Source: an uncultured Akkermansia sp. (lineage in GTDB: Bacteria; Verrucomicrobiota; Verrucomicrobiia; Verrucomicrobiales; Akkermansiaceae). Taken from it: a stretch of DNA of 38,888 bases. The notes under the pieces are model-generated. The model was not told where the DNA came from, did not search any database, and saw only the letters and a program-made list of their open reading frames with translations. The position numbers and the translations under genes were made by a program. Shown here piece by piece: positions 1 to 8,402 of the stretch; positions within the stretch are counted from its first letter, which is position 1; the number at the start of each line of letters is the position of its first letter. Where the stretch lies: assembly GCA_947626635.1 (NCBI GenBank), contig CANQSY010000008.1, positions 1 to 38,888 of the forward strand. The letters run 5' to 3'.

Positions 1-77
1 AAGCTACACGCCTGATGTACACAAAAGAGGGGGCTTAAATAAGCTTCCAATGTGTCGAAAAATGGGCACCAGTTTAG
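1..77 (+). mobile_element. Right end of an IS3-family (IS150-like) element, partial
   Basis: The first ~77 bases are nearly identical to the reverse complement of 38575-38649, differing by one base in the CCCCCT run. At the right edge the same sequence lies directly behind the stop codon of an IS3-type orfB transposase, so these bases are the 3' non-coding tail and terminal inverted repeat of another copy, with its transposase off the left edge on the + strand. The two copies stay alike up to TAAACTGGTGCCC (read inward) and then diverge, which places the element end near 77. The terminal pattern with CCCATTTT...GACA and AAGCCCC resembles the IS150 group; that subgroup call is from memory of the family. 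Confidence 0.8.
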
Positions 78-242
78 AGGAAACAAAAAGCAGAGATTAA
101 TGAGTTTAGAGAAATCGATATATGCACTTGAAGAAGACATCAAGTTATGATACAAGTATCAAACAGAAGTGTAACCCATGTTGTGATACAAATGTGTTAC
201 CCATGTTGAGGAACTACCACCCGCCGTCACCCCCCCCCCGTT
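78..242. other. AT-rich mobile-element debris with paired GTGTnACCCATGTTG repeats and a C10 run
   Basis: No complete gene is visible. Two 15-base repeats, GTGTAACCCATGTTG (169-183) and GTGTTACCCATGTTG (194-208), sit 25 bp apart and differ at one base. Repeats of this kind are, from memory, typical of IS481-like transposon ends, so this may be a second, older element invaded by the IS3 copy. A run of ten C (230-239) lies just before the ankyrin ORF. The composition is clearly AT-richer than the downstream genes. No convincing promoter was seen for the following gene. Confidence 0.4.
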
Positions 243-2558
243 TTGTTATTAGCTTCATGTGAGCGCTTTATCGCATGTTTGCTCGCTGCCGTGCTGATGG
301 GTTTAGGCATGGCGAGCGGTCAGGAAAAGGACGCGGCGCCGAATCTGCCTCAGCAAGGGGTGGAACTCCTCTTCCCGGCGGGCACGGGGAAGCAGGCAAA
401 GGACGCCAAGCTCAGCAAGGAGCAGAAGAAGGTCGCCTCCCTGCTCCAAAAGCTCAAGGCGATTGAAAAGGGCGGAGATGTCAACGCCGTGGACAAGCAC
501 GGGCAGACCGCCCTCATGCACGCCGCCGCGCAGGGTAATCGTCTCGCTGTATGCTGGCTCGTAGCGAAGGGAGCCGATGCCTCCATCAAAAGCAAGAAGG
601 GCAAGACGGCGGGCAGCGTGGCTCACGGAGATCTGCGCGAATTCCTGACGGCGCTCGAGAAGGAAAAGCAGCCGCTGAGCCGCCAGGAAGCGCGTGACAT
701 GTATACATATCGGGGCATTACTCCGGGCGAAGATATCTTTTACTCAAAAGTGGATGCGATTCTTCCGCTGCGTGGGGCAAAAGCAGAGGATCTCAGCAAG
801 CTGAAAAATGAGGAATGGGGGGTGGGTTGGGGTATGAGGGAACCAATGGAACTTGCCCTGCTTTACCGCATCGGCGCACGAAAGTTCGTTCTCCCGGAGG
901 ACCTCTCCAAGGCGAACGCGGAACTGCTGCAACTCCTCCGCGCGCTCGGGAAAAAAGTGGATGTTGTCGACCCCGGGCTGCAGATGAGGCTCGCGCTTCA
1001 ACTGAAGCAAAAAGCAACCGTACTCGCGCTCCTGAAACAAGATTCGTCTCTGCTCCAAAACCAGGAATTATTTTCTTCCCTCCCCGATGCAAAAATGCTG
1101 CAAGCTCTGCTGGACGCCGGACTGGATGCCAAGGACGAAAGACTCATGGAGGCGGTCATCAAAAAGGGCGACGGGGCCATGCTGCGAACACTCCTCAAGG
1201 CGGGAGCGACCATCCAAGACCCGGACAAAATTCTGGAAAAGGCGACGGAGCAGGCAAGCGCGAGCTTTATCCTCGCTCTCATTGATGCCGGAGCCAAGGC
1301 TGATGTGAACACATTGCCTGTGGAAGTGAGTTCATCCTACAGCACAACGCTGCCATACCAAGTTAATGCAACGCTTCTTCATCGAGCGGCAGACGAGGTT
1401 AACCTTACGGATGTGAAACTGCTCCTCGCCCACGGAGCTAACCCCAACGCACCGGGCAAAAAGGTAAAAGACGATCAAAAAGAACCCTACGGCATGACTC
1501 CGCTGATGGCAGCCGCTAATTCCGCAAGGGGGGAGGAAAATGCTACACATCGCACCGAGATCGTGAAACGGCTGCTGGATGCCGGAGCCGATGTGCACGC
1601 CAAAGATTCTGCGGGGAATGGCGTCATCTATTATGCCGCTTGCGGCGGACTTGGAGCAGGTTTTGACGAAGATTACATTCACCGCGTCAGTGGGAAAATC
1701 GAGGCGGACATCCTGCACATGGTGGAGCTGTTGATCAAGGCGGGAGCGGACGTACCCAAGGACATCCTCGCTCAGGAATGGCTGAGACCGGAGATATCCC
1801 CCGCCGGACGGGAGAAGCTGGCTCTCATGCTGCTCGACGCCGGCGCCGACCCATTGGCAAAAAGTGAAAGCGGGGAAACCACCCTCATGATCAACGGTAT
1901 TTGGGGCGGCAAGATTGCCAAGCGGCTGCTGGACGCCGGAGTGGATCCGACCGTGTGCGTAGAGGAAGAGGACTCCAAGGACTCCGCCATGAGTCTCGCT
2001 ATGGAAGGCGGCGCGGTGGGGGTCGTGAAGCTGCTCAAGGAAAAGGGAATCGACCCCGGTGAACTCCGGGTTGTGGATCCGGAGAAAATCGAGCCGCTGC
2101 TGAAGCTCGGCGCCCGCATCCCCAAGGACATGACCGACCTCCTCCTCGGTGATAAGATGAAGTGCGGTCATGGTGGAAAATCCGCCAGACTCTACGAGGA
2201 TTACGTCGATATTATCCAAATCCTCAAGAAGCACGGTTACAAACCGGAGCTGATGGCGTGGGCAAAAAAAGACCACAGTGACGACGGAAGCTGCAACACC
2301 GAAGCCCTTCGCGCATTTTTCAAAACAGGCGAGAATCCGAATGAGACGGACGAAAACGATAACTCCCTCCTCGGCAACTATATTTCCTCTGCAAAAGAAG
2401 AATGGAGGATCGCCGGCGTGCTGCCCGCTTTTGTTGAAGCCGGAGTTGACTTAAACCACAAGAACAAAGACGGCAAATCCATCTTGCAGCTTGCAAAAGA
2501 GCAAAAGCTGGGGAATAACATCATCCAACTCCTCCAAGAGCACGGCGCGAAGGAGTGA
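243..2558 (+). CDS. Large exported ankyrin-repeat protein (771 aa)
   Basis: The N-terminus carries a hydrophobic stretch (IACLLAAVLMGLGMASG) that looks like a signal peptide, so the protein is probably exported. Several ankyrin units can be read: around residues 78-112 (GQTALMHAAAQGN, LVAKGADASI), 375-455 (TLLHRAADEVN, LLLAHGANPN, TPLMAAANSA, LLDAGADVHA), 535-585 (LLDAGADPLAKS, LLDAGVDPTV) and the C-terminus (AGVDLNHKNKDGKSILQLA). Ankyrin arrays bind proteins; no enzymatic domain is seen. The start is uncertain. The track uses TTG 243, which begins right after a C10 run; ATG 297 would leave only half of the hydrophobic stretch. The original 5' end may have been altered by the adjacent insertion sequences. 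A second exported ankyrin protein lies at 36085-37506. Confidence 0.75.
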   Translation: MLLASCERFIACLLAAVLMGLGMASGQEKDAAPNLPQQGVELLFPAGTGKQAKDAKLSKEQKKVASLLQKLKAIEKGGDVNAVDKHGQTALMHAAAQGNRLAVCWLVAKGADASIKSKKGKTAGSVAHGDLREFLTALEKEKQPLSRQEARDMYTYRGITPGEDIFYSKVDAILPLRGAKAEDLSKLKNEEWGVGWGMREPMELALLYRIGARKFVLPEDLSKANAELLQLLRALGKKVDVVDPGLQMRLALQLKQKATVLALLKQDSSLLQNQELFSSLPDAKMLQALLDAGLDAKDERLMEAVIKKGDGAMLRTLLKAGATIQDPDKILEKATEQASASFILALIDAGAKADVNTLPVEVSSSYSTTLPYQVNATLLHRAADEVNLTDVKLLLAHGANPNAPGKKVKDDQKEPYGMTPLMAAANSARGEENATHRTEIVKRLLDAGADVHAKDSAGNGVIYYAACGGLGAGFDEDYIHRVSGKIEADILHMVELLIKAGADVPKDILAQEWLRPEISPAGREKLALMLLDAGADPLAKSESGETTLMINGIWGGKIAKRLLDAGVDPTVCVEEEDSKDSAMSLAMEGGAVGVVKLLKEKGIDPGELRVVDPEKIEPLLKLGARIPKDMTDLLLGDKMKCGHGGKSARLYEDYVDIIQILKKHGYKPELMAWAKKDHSDDGSCNTEALRAFFKTGENPNETDENDNSLLGNYISSAKEEWRIAGVLPAFVEAGVDLNHKNKDGKSILQLAKEQKLGNNIIQLLQEHGAKE

Positions 2559-2743
2559 GGAGGAGTCAGCCTTTCGTTTCCACGTAGCTGCTCAGCGTTT
2601 TCATGCTGCCCAACAGTCGAATCACAACCCGCAGAGGGTAACTCTATTCATGCTTGTTTACTCATTTTGAGTGATATGCGTCTGATAAAACTCGTCACTT
2701 TTTGAGGCAACGCGATGCCGCGAAAATCTGTCGGAGATTTTAC
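2559..2743. other. Intergenic region, no gene
   Basis: This stretch lies between the ankyrin gene stop and the nagA promoter. The long minus-strand ORF that crosses it (2648-3556) is the antisense shadow of nagA. No terminator hairpin with a T-run was found. Confidence 0.5.
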
Positions 2744-2772
2744 TTGAAAGTGAGAGGAGGAGCGCGTAAGAT
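2744..2772 (+). promoter_or_regulatory. Sigma-70-type promoter of nagA
   Basis: TTGAAA (2744-2749) and TAAGAT (2767-2772) are separated by 17 bases. Transcription would start near 2779, giving a leader of about 31 nt before ATG 2810. An AGGAG lies about 20 nt before the ATG, too far to be a normal ribosome site. Confidence 0.65.
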
Positions 2773-2809
2773 GAAAGAGCAATAGGAGACACCCCTTTCT
2801 CTCAAACTC

Positions 2810-3952
2810 ATGAAAACTCTCATCAAAAACGCTCATATCATCTCTCCGGGCATTGACATAACAGGCGGCAGTGTGCTGCTGGACGACTCCAAGGTCATTG
2901 CCGTCCTTCAACCGGGCGAAACAGCTGAAGCGGATGTGACACACGACGCCGGCGGTCATATGCTCATGCCGGGCTTTATCGACATTCATTCTCACGGCGC
3001 GGGGGGATGCGACACCTGCGACTGCAAGGTGGAAAGCATCCGCACGATCGCGGACTGCAAACTGAAGGAAGGTGTCACCACCTGGCTCCCCACCACCCTC
3101 ACCCTCGGCACCAATACCTTGGCCGATGTCTGTCGCTGTGTCAAAGAGTACGCCGCTTCTCCCAACGGTTCCAAGACGCCGGGCGTCCACCTTGAGGGTC
3201 CCTACATCAACCCCAAGCAGTGCGGCGCGCAGAACCCCGCCTTTGTGCGGCCGGCGGATATTGAGGAGCTCATGATGCTGCACGCCATCTATCCGGTGCT
3301 CAATATAACCCTTGCGCCGGAAATGCCCGGAGCAATCGACTTCATCGCTCAGGCTACGGCAGAGGGGATCACGTGCTCCGCCGGTCACTCCGCCGCCACC
3401 CACGCCGACTTTATGAAGGCCAAGGCCGCGGGGCTGCGCCGCCTCACCCACTTCTGCAACCAAATGAGCCCGCAGCATCACCGCGAAATCGGACTCGTCG
3501 GCTCCGGGATGCTCGACCCCGATATCCGCATCGAAATCATCTGCGACACGATCCACCTCTGCGCCGACATGCTCAATCTCACCTTCTCTCTCAAGCCCAT
3601 CGACCAGATGATCATGATCACGGATTCGCTGGCGTGCTCATGGATGCCGGATGGTCCCGGTCAGCTTGGCGGTCTGCCCATCATCGTGAAAAATGGGGTA
3701 GCGCGGTTGGAGAGCGGCAACCTCGCCGGCTCGACCCTTCGCTACGCCAAGGGTCTGCGCAATGTACACCGCATCACCGGACAACCCCTCTCCCAACTTG
3801 TCAAAGCTACCTCCCTCAACCAAGCGCTCAGCCTTGGTTTGCCCAATTTGGGTAAGATAGCTCCGGGCTACACGGCCGATCTCGTCCTGCTGGATGACGA
3901 GTTCGAGGTGCTCAAGACCTACATGGATGGCACTGTACGCTACGAAGCCTAA
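2810..3952 (+). CDS. nagA: N-acetylglucosamine-6-phosphate deacetylase
   Basis: This enzyme hydrolyses GlcNAc-6-phosphate to glucosamine-6-phosphate and acetate in the cytoplasm, the entry step for amino sugars from mucin, chitin or murein. The 380-residue length is normal. Amidohydrolase landmarks are present: the HSH metal motif at 60-62 (GFIDIHSHGAGG), the metal-binding Glu at 129 (HLEGPYINP), His193 in AGHSAATH, His214 in LTHFCNQMSP, and the catalytic Asp272 in MITDSL. The late LAGSTL motif is also typical. A good promoter lies just upstream, and the E2-like gene follows after 35 bases, so the two may be co-transcribed. No nagB or transporter is adjacent. Confidence 0.93.
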   Translation: MKTLIKNAHIISPGIDITGGSVLLDDSKVIAVLQPGETAEADVTHDAGGHMLMPGFIDIHSHGAGGCDTCDCKVESIRTIADCKLKEGVTTWLPTTLTLGTNTLADVCRCVKEYAASPNGSKTPGVHLEGPYINPKQCGAQNPAFVRPADIEELMMLHAIYPVLNITLAPEMPGAIDFIAQATAEGITCSAGHSAATHADFMKAKAAGLRRLTHFCNQMSPQHHREIGLVGSGMLDPDIRIEIICDTIHLCADMLNLTFSLKPIDQMIMITDSLACSWMPDGPGQLGGLPIIVKNGVARLESGNLAGSTLRYAKGLRNVHRITGQPLSQLVKATSLNQALSLGLPNLGKIAPGYTADLVLLDDEFEVLKTYMDGTVRYEA

Positions 3953-3987
3953 GGCTCTGCGCCCTCCGCCGCTTTTTCCTACTCGCC

Positions 3988-4737
3988 ATGCTCATCTCCC
4001 CGCTCGCAAAGAAGATCTGCGCTGCACGCGGCATTGATCCCACGCAGCTGCATGGCTCGGGTCCGCGCGGGCGCATCGTGGCGGCGGACCTGGCTGCCGC
4101 CGACTCCGCGCTCAACCGCACCGGGACCACCCTCGCCCTCCGGGAGTCGCACCCCACGCGCGAGCCGAAGGAGGGCTACTTCGTGTACGATGACACGGTT
4201 GACATGGACGCGTTGGCGCAAATCAGCCTTCCTATCGCCGTGCAGTGCGAGAAGCTCCTGGAGGAACGTTATTCTCTCTTTGACTATATCGTGCGGGCCG
4301 TCGTCAAGGCTTGTCTCTCAGCTCCGGAATGGAAAAGAGAAACCGTTGATCTCCTGCTTTTCGAGCACGACGGCGAAAAAATCACCGCCGTCTCGGATGC
4401 CGCCGCCAAATCCATCTACCGCCTCGCTAAGGAAATCGGGAAAATGCCCCCTCCCCCCGACTTTCACCCCCGTATCGTGGTCTGCGACACGCACACCGCC
4501 CGCGCTCGCGTAGCTGATGTTCTCCACACCGACAACCGACCGGACTTCGCCTTCGTTGTGCGCGGCGACTCGTCCAAAGACGACATCCGAGCGGGCGGCG
4601 ACAATCTCTCCTCCTACAACCTCGCCTACACGTTTTACGCCGCAGAGGAGGCTGTCTCCCCGGAGGTCGCCAATCGCATCGCCACAGAACTCCACGCCCT
4701 CCTTTTCTCCCCTGTCCGTCTCCTCCTCATTGCCTAA
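3988..4737 (+). CDS. Degenerate E2-like protein: peripheral subunit-binding domain plus inactive acyltransferase-like domain
   Basis: Residues 3-36 (SPLAKKICAARGIDPTQLHGSGPRGRIVAADL) form a clear peripheral subunit-binding domain of 2-oxoacid dehydrogenase E2 proteins, the part that docks E1 or E3. The remaining ~170 residues resemble the E2 catalytic fold (VDMDALAQISLPIAVQC, FDYIVRAVVKAC, C-terminal LHALLFSPVRLLL). However, the active-site HRxxDG motif near the C-terminus is replaced by sequence around YTFYAAEEAVSPEVANR, and there is no lipoyl domain. The protein therefore cannot be a normal acyltransferase. It may be a structural or adaptor paralogue, or a decaying gene. The ORF is intact and lies 35 bases after nagA. 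No E1 or E3 gene is in the window. Confidence 0.7.
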   Translation: MLISPLAKKICAARGIDPTQLHGSGPRGRIVAADLAAADSALNRTGTTLALRESHPTREPKEGYFVYDDTVDMDALAQISLPIAVQCEKLLEERYSLFDYIVRAVVKACLSAPEWKRETVDLLLFEHDGEKITAVSDAAAKSIYRLAKEIGKMPPPPDFHPRIVVCDTHTARARVADVLHTDNRPDFAFVVRGDSSKDDIRAGGDNLSSYNLAYTFYAAEEAVSPEVANRIATELHALLFSPVRLLLIA

Positions 4738-5019
4738 TACCGGGAAGCGAACCCATCGGGGCGTGCCTCGGACTCGCCTCGAGCGACTCCTTACTTCATC
4801 GGGGCAAAAGCGTGCCGCTTGGGGCTAACCGGCCTCCCCCGCGCATAGCGCACGCGAAGCGGGCTCGGAAGAGGAATTGGACAAAAGCGCAGCTTTTGCC
4901 CGCAGGGCGGAGGCGCCTCCAGCGCCTATTTACGATTGACGACATACGATTTACGATGTGGAGAATTCGCGCGCTGCGCGCGGTGAGGATTTTATTGGGA
5001 CACGTGTGCGATTTTAGGC
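4738..5019. other. Palindrome-rich intergenic region upstream of the nuo operon
   Basis: No credible gene was found; ORF 4812-5030 has no recognisable features. Several short palindromes are present: CAAAAGC/GCTTTTG (4882-4898), GGAGGCGCCTCC (4909-4920) and GCGCGC-T-GCGCGC (4969-4981). There is also a short internal repetition of TTTACGAT (4929-4955). One copy of the dispersed ACACGTGTCCC motif lies at about 4984-5009 in minus orientation. The pattern suggests intergenic repeat debris or RNA structure; no function can be assigned. Confidence 0.45.
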
Positions 5020-5048
5020 TTGAAATTTAAGGGTATAGGGGCTTAAAT
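5020..5048 (+). promoter_or_regulatory. Predicted promoter of the nuoD-N operon
   Basis: TTGAAA (5020-5025), 17 bases, TTAAAT (5043-5048). Initiation would fall near 5055. The 41-nt leader then begins with the perfect 16-bp palindrome GCGCCCGCGCGGGCGC (5054-5069). This is followed by an AGGAGA ribosome site 5 nt before ATG 5096. Confidence 0.5.
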
Positions 5049-5095
5049 AGAAGGCGCCCGCGCGGGCGCGGGGGGAATGAGGCGCAGGAGAGACC

Positions 5096-6340
5096 ATGAA
5101 GACGACCAAGACGATAGATATGCCGGTAGCGACGGAAGCCGGATTGGATTACCTGAGAGATGATGCGGACATGCCGCATGAGCTCATGACACTCAATATG
5201 GGGCCATCGCACCCGGCCACGCACGGTGTGCTGCGTCTCAAACTCGTTGTCGATGGTGAGGAGATCGTGTCGTGCGACCCGGTGATAGGGTATCTGCACC
5301 GCGGGATGGAAAAAATAGCTGAGAATTGCCACTACAACCAATTTGTCGCCTACACGGATCGCTTCGATTACCTCGCCCCCATGAGCAACAACATTGCATA
5401 CGCCTGCGCCGTGGAGAAGCTGCTGGGCTGGGAACTGCCGGAGAGGGGGCAGGCGATACGCGTGCTCTGTGCAGAGCTTTCGCGCATCTCCTCCTATTTC
5501 CTGGGACTGGGGGTGTACGCGATGGACACCGGGGCAATGACGGTCTTCCTGTACTGCTACGAGGAGAAGGAAAAGGTTCACAACTTTTACGAGAAAATAT
5601 GCGGCGCGCGCTTTACCTCCAGCTACACGCGCATCGGCGGCATGACGCGCGACTTGCCCAAGGGTTTTGAAAAGGAGGTCCTGGCCTTCTGTGACTCGGC
5701 GGAAAAGACAGTGGATGAATTAAAGCGCCTTCTGCTGCACAACAAGGTCTTTATCGACCGCCTCGTCGGGGTGGGCGTCATGACGCGCGAGATGGCCTTG
5801 CAGAACGGCATGACCGGTCCCAACTTGCGCGCCAGCGGGGTGAAGCGCGACTTGCGCAAGACCAACCCCTATCTCGGTTACGAGAAGTACGAGTTTGACG
5901 TGCCCGTAGCGCAGGAGGGCGACTGCTACGCCCGCTTCCAACTCCGCTTGGAGGAAATCCTGCAATCGGTCCGCATCATCCGCCAGGTATGCGACACCAT
6001 GCCGAGCGGCCCCATTTGCGTGCAAAATCAATGGGGAGTCCTTCCGCCTAAAGAAGAAGCGCTGCAAGGGATGGAGGAGCTCATCCGCCAGTTTATCGTG
6101 AGCACGCAATGCGTCAACGCCCCGGTAGGACAAGTCTTCTTCGCGGCGGAGAACCCGAAGGGCGAGCTGGGCTTTTTCCTGGATTCGTTAGGGGGAGGCT
6201 TGCCGAACCGACTCAAGATGCGCAGCCCCTCCTTCTGCACCCTCTCCGTCTTACCGGAGCTCCTGCCCGGCCACCTCATCAGCGACATCGGCGCCATCCT
6301 GGGGTCCTTCGATTTCGTGCAGGGCGAATGCGACCGCTAA
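5096..6340 (+). CDS. nuoD: NADH-quinone oxidoreductase subunit D (49-kDa)
   Basis: NuoD forms the quinone-binding cavity of the complex I peripheral arm together with NuoB and NuoH. The family core is clear: LNMGPSHPATHGVLRLKLVVDGE (residues ~28-50), DPVIGYLHRGMEK (62-74), YTDRFDYLAPM and the typical end GSFDFVQGECDR. Its 414 residues match the family. It is the first nuo gene here, preceded by a promoter, a palindromic leader and one of the few good Shine-Dalgarno sequences in the window (AGGAGA). The usual upstream partners nuoA, nuoB and nuoC are not present; unrelated genes lie upstream, so they must be encoded elsewhere. Confidence 0.97.
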   Translation: MKTTKTIDMPVATEAGLDYLRDDADMPHELMTLNMGPSHPATHGVLRLKLVVDGEEIVSCDPVIGYLHRGMEKIAENCHYNQFVAYTDRFDYLAPMSNNIAYACAVEKLLGWELPERGQAIRVLCAELSRISSYFLGLGVYAMDTGAMTVFLYCYEEKEKVHNFYEKICGARFTSSYTRIGGMTRDLPKGFEKEVLAFCDSAEKTVDELKRLLLHNKVFIDRLVGVGVMTREMALQNGMTGPNLRASGVKRDLRKTNPYLGYEKYEFDVPVAQEGDCYARFQLRLEEILQSVRIIRQVCDTMPSGPICVQNQWGVLPPKEEALQGMEELIRQFIVSTQCVNAPVGQVFFAAENPKGELGFFLDSLGGGLPNRLKMRSPSFCTLSVLPELLPGHLISDIGAILGSFDFVQGECDR

Positions 6341-6368
6341 GCAACCAAAGCTACAACCTGAGAAACAC

Positions 6369-6950
6369 ATGACAGAGCCAACAGATGCCATCAGCGCCCT
6401 TACGGCAAAGCGCCCCTCTCCCGGAGAAAAATACTACCCCCCCTTCAAGCCGACAGCCGAGCTTGAAAAAGAAGCTCAACGGCTCGTGAACATGTACCCG
6501 GAGGGCAAGGAGCAATCCGCCGTGCTCCCCATCATTCACCTGCTCCAGGAAAAATTCGGCTACATCTGCCCGGAGAGCCTGCCATGGATCGCCGAACAGT
6601 GCAAGAGCACGGAAATCCACGTGGCCGGCATCGTCTCGTTCTACCCCGGCATCCATACCCGGTGTCCGGGTAAGTGGCACATCCGCGTCTGCCGGACCAT
6701 TGCCTGCTCGCTCTCCGGCGGCGAGGAGCTGCTCCGCTACATTTGCGAAAAGGTGGGAATCGACCCGGCAGAGCTGGATGGAGCGGAGCCCATGGGGGTG
6801 AGCGCGGATGGCTTGTGGAGCGTTGAACCGGTAGAATGTCTCGCCAACTGCGGCTTCGGTCCCAACATCATGGTCAACGATACCCTCCACTCCCGGATGA
6901 ACAAGGAAAAAGTGGACCAACTGCTGGCCGACTACGCCGCTAAAGCTTGA
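6369..6950 (+). CDS. nuoE: NADH-quinone oxidoreductase subunit E (24-kDa, 2Fe-2S)
   Basis: This thioredoxin-like subunit of the NADH dehydrogenase module holds the N1a [2Fe-2S] cluster. The four ligands are visible as Cys108-x4-Cys113 (CRTIAC) and Cys157-x3-Cys161 (CLANC). The N-terminal helical part (LPIIHLLQEKFGYICPESLPWIAEQ) and the VAGIVSFYPGI segment are standard. It follows nuoD by 28 bases and precedes nuoF by 21. No Shine-Dalgarno precedes the ATG. Confidence 0.96.
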   Translation: MTEPTDAISALTAKRPSPGEKYYPPFKPTAELEKEAQRLVNMYPEGKEQSAVLPIIHLLQEKFGYICPESLPWIAEQCKSTEIHVAGIVSFYPGIHTRCPGKWHIRVCRTIACSLSGGEELLRYICEKVGIDPAELDGAEPMGVSADGLWSVEPVECLANCGFGPNIMVNDTLHSRMNKEKVDQLLADYAAKA

Positions 6951-6971
6951 TGACAGGAAGGAGCAACCATC

Positions 6972-8381
6972 ATGAGTGACATCCCATACAAACCAGGCCG
7001 CGAACCCCACCCACGCGAAACCCGCCGCATCTTCCGCAACATCGACCGCGTCGGCTATACCCCCGACATCGACTGCTTCCTCAAAGACGGCGGCTACGAC
7101 GTCTTGAAAAAAGCCATCAAGATGGAACCCGCCGCCATCATCGACGAGGTGAAGAAAAGCGGGCTGCGCGGACGCGGCGGCGCCGGTTTCCCCACCGGCG
7201 TGAAATGGACCTTTATCCCCAAGGGCAACACCAAGCCCGTCTATCTCATCTGCAACTGCGACGAATCCGAGCCCGGCACCTTCAAGGACCGCTTCATCGT
7301 CCACCAGGACCCGCACCAGCTGCTGGAGGGGATGATCATCGCCTGCTACGCCGTGCAGGCTCACTACGCCATCATCTACATGCGCGAGGAGTTTCCGGAA
7401 GCAGCAAAGATCATGCTCAAGGCGCTGGCCGACGCTGAGAAACACAACTTCCTCGGAAAAAACATCCTGGGCAGCGGGTACGACCTGCGCATCATTTTGC
7501 ACCGCGGAGCCGGCGCCTACATCTGCGGCGAAGAAACCGGCCTCATCAACTCCATCGAAGGAGTACGCCCCTACCCGCGCATCAAGCCCCCCTTCTTCCC
7601 CGCTGCCATCGGTCTCTACGGCTGCCCCACCATCGTCAACAACGTCGAATCCCTCTGCCAGGTCCGCCAAGTCATCATGCGCGGCGGAGAAGCCTATGCG
7701 GCGGATGGGGCGCAACGCAGCCCCGGCACCCGTATCATCGGCGTTTCCGGCGACGTGAAACGTCCGGGCTACTACGAGATCATCTCCGGCTCCATCACGT
7801 ACGGCGAGCTCCTCTACGACCTCTGCGGCGGTCCGAAGGAGGGACGCACGTTCAAGGCCATCATCCCCGGCGGCGCCAGTGCAAAGGTCATGAGCTGCAC
7901 CGAGGTGCTCAAGGGACGCAACCCCGACGGCAGCGTGCGTAAAATGAGTATCTTTGACGTACCGATGGACCTGGACAGCATCGCGCAGCACGGCTCCATG
8001 AGCGGCTCCGGCGGCGTGATTGTGATGGACGACAGCCGCAGCATGCCGGAAATGCTGCGCAACCTCAACCGCTTCTTCGCATGGGAATCCTGCGGGCAAT
8101 GCACCCCCTGCCGCGAGGGCAATCCCTGGATGCTCAAGCTCAGTGAGCGCATCTGCGCCGGCAAGGCCGCGCCGGAAGACGTCGATCTGCTCAAGAGCGT
8201 GGCCGACAACATCTGCGGACGGACGGTATGCGCCTTCGGCGAGGCTTGCGCATGGCCGGTGCAGGCCTTCACGACGAAGTTCCGCGCTGAATTTTTAGCG
8301 AAGACAAAGCCCATCAACGCGTTGAAACCGCACAACCCGGAGACGGCTGAGGCGCGCAAGTACCTCACCCGCGAACATTAA
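6972..8381 (+). CDS. nuoF: NADH-quinone oxidoreductase subunit F (51-kDa, FMN/NADH site)
   Basis: NuoF binds NADH and FMN and starts electron flow into complex I. The NADH/FMN glycine-rich motif RGRGGAGFPTGVKW is at 66-79, the second flavin motif GAGAYICGEETGLINSIEG is at about 180-198, and the N3 [4Fe-4S] ligands are in SCGQCTPCRE (Cys374, 377, 380) plus Cys420 (GRTVC). The 469 residues are slightly longer than the E. coli protein. A strong AGGAAGGAG lies 9 nt before the ATG, unusual for this window. The large minus-strand ORF 6351-8099 is an antisense shadow of nuoE and nuoF. Confidence 0.97.
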   Translation: MSDIPYKPGREPHPRETRRIFRNIDRVGYTPDIDCFLKDGGYDVLKKAIKMEPAAIIDEVKKSGLRGRGGAGFPTGVKWTFIPKGNTKPVYLICNCDESEPGTFKDRFIVHQDPHQLLEGMIIACYAVQAHYAIIYMREEFPEAAKIMLKALADAEKHNFLGKNILGSGYDLRIILHRGAGAYICGEETGLINSIEGVRPYPRIKPPFFPAAIGLYGCPTIVNNVESLCQVRQVIMRGGEAYAADGAQRSPGTRIIGVSGDVKRPGYYEIISGSITYGELLYDLCGGPKEGRTFKAIIPGGASAKVMSCTEVLKGRNPDGSVRKMSIFDVPMDLDSIAQHGSMSGSGGVIVMDDSRSMPEMLRNLNRFFAWESCGQCTPCREGNPWMLKLSERICAGKAAPEDVDLLKSVADNICGRTVCAFGEACAWPVQAFTTKFRAEFLAKTKPINALKPHNPETAEARKYLTREH

Positions 8382-8402
8382 CCCTCTTCCTTCCAATCGA
8401 GC

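Noticed and set aside
1332-2276. 314-aa minus-strand ORF
   Set aside because: Antisense to the ankyrin repeats; no domain, promoter or start signal.
4812-5030. 72-aa ORF before nuoD
   Set aside because: Composed of palindrome and repeat sequence, with no plausible protein character.
6351-8099. 582-aa ORF on the minus strand
   Set aside because: Exactly antisense to nuoE and nuoF, which carry all family motifs; the long frame is a by-product of high-GC codon usage.
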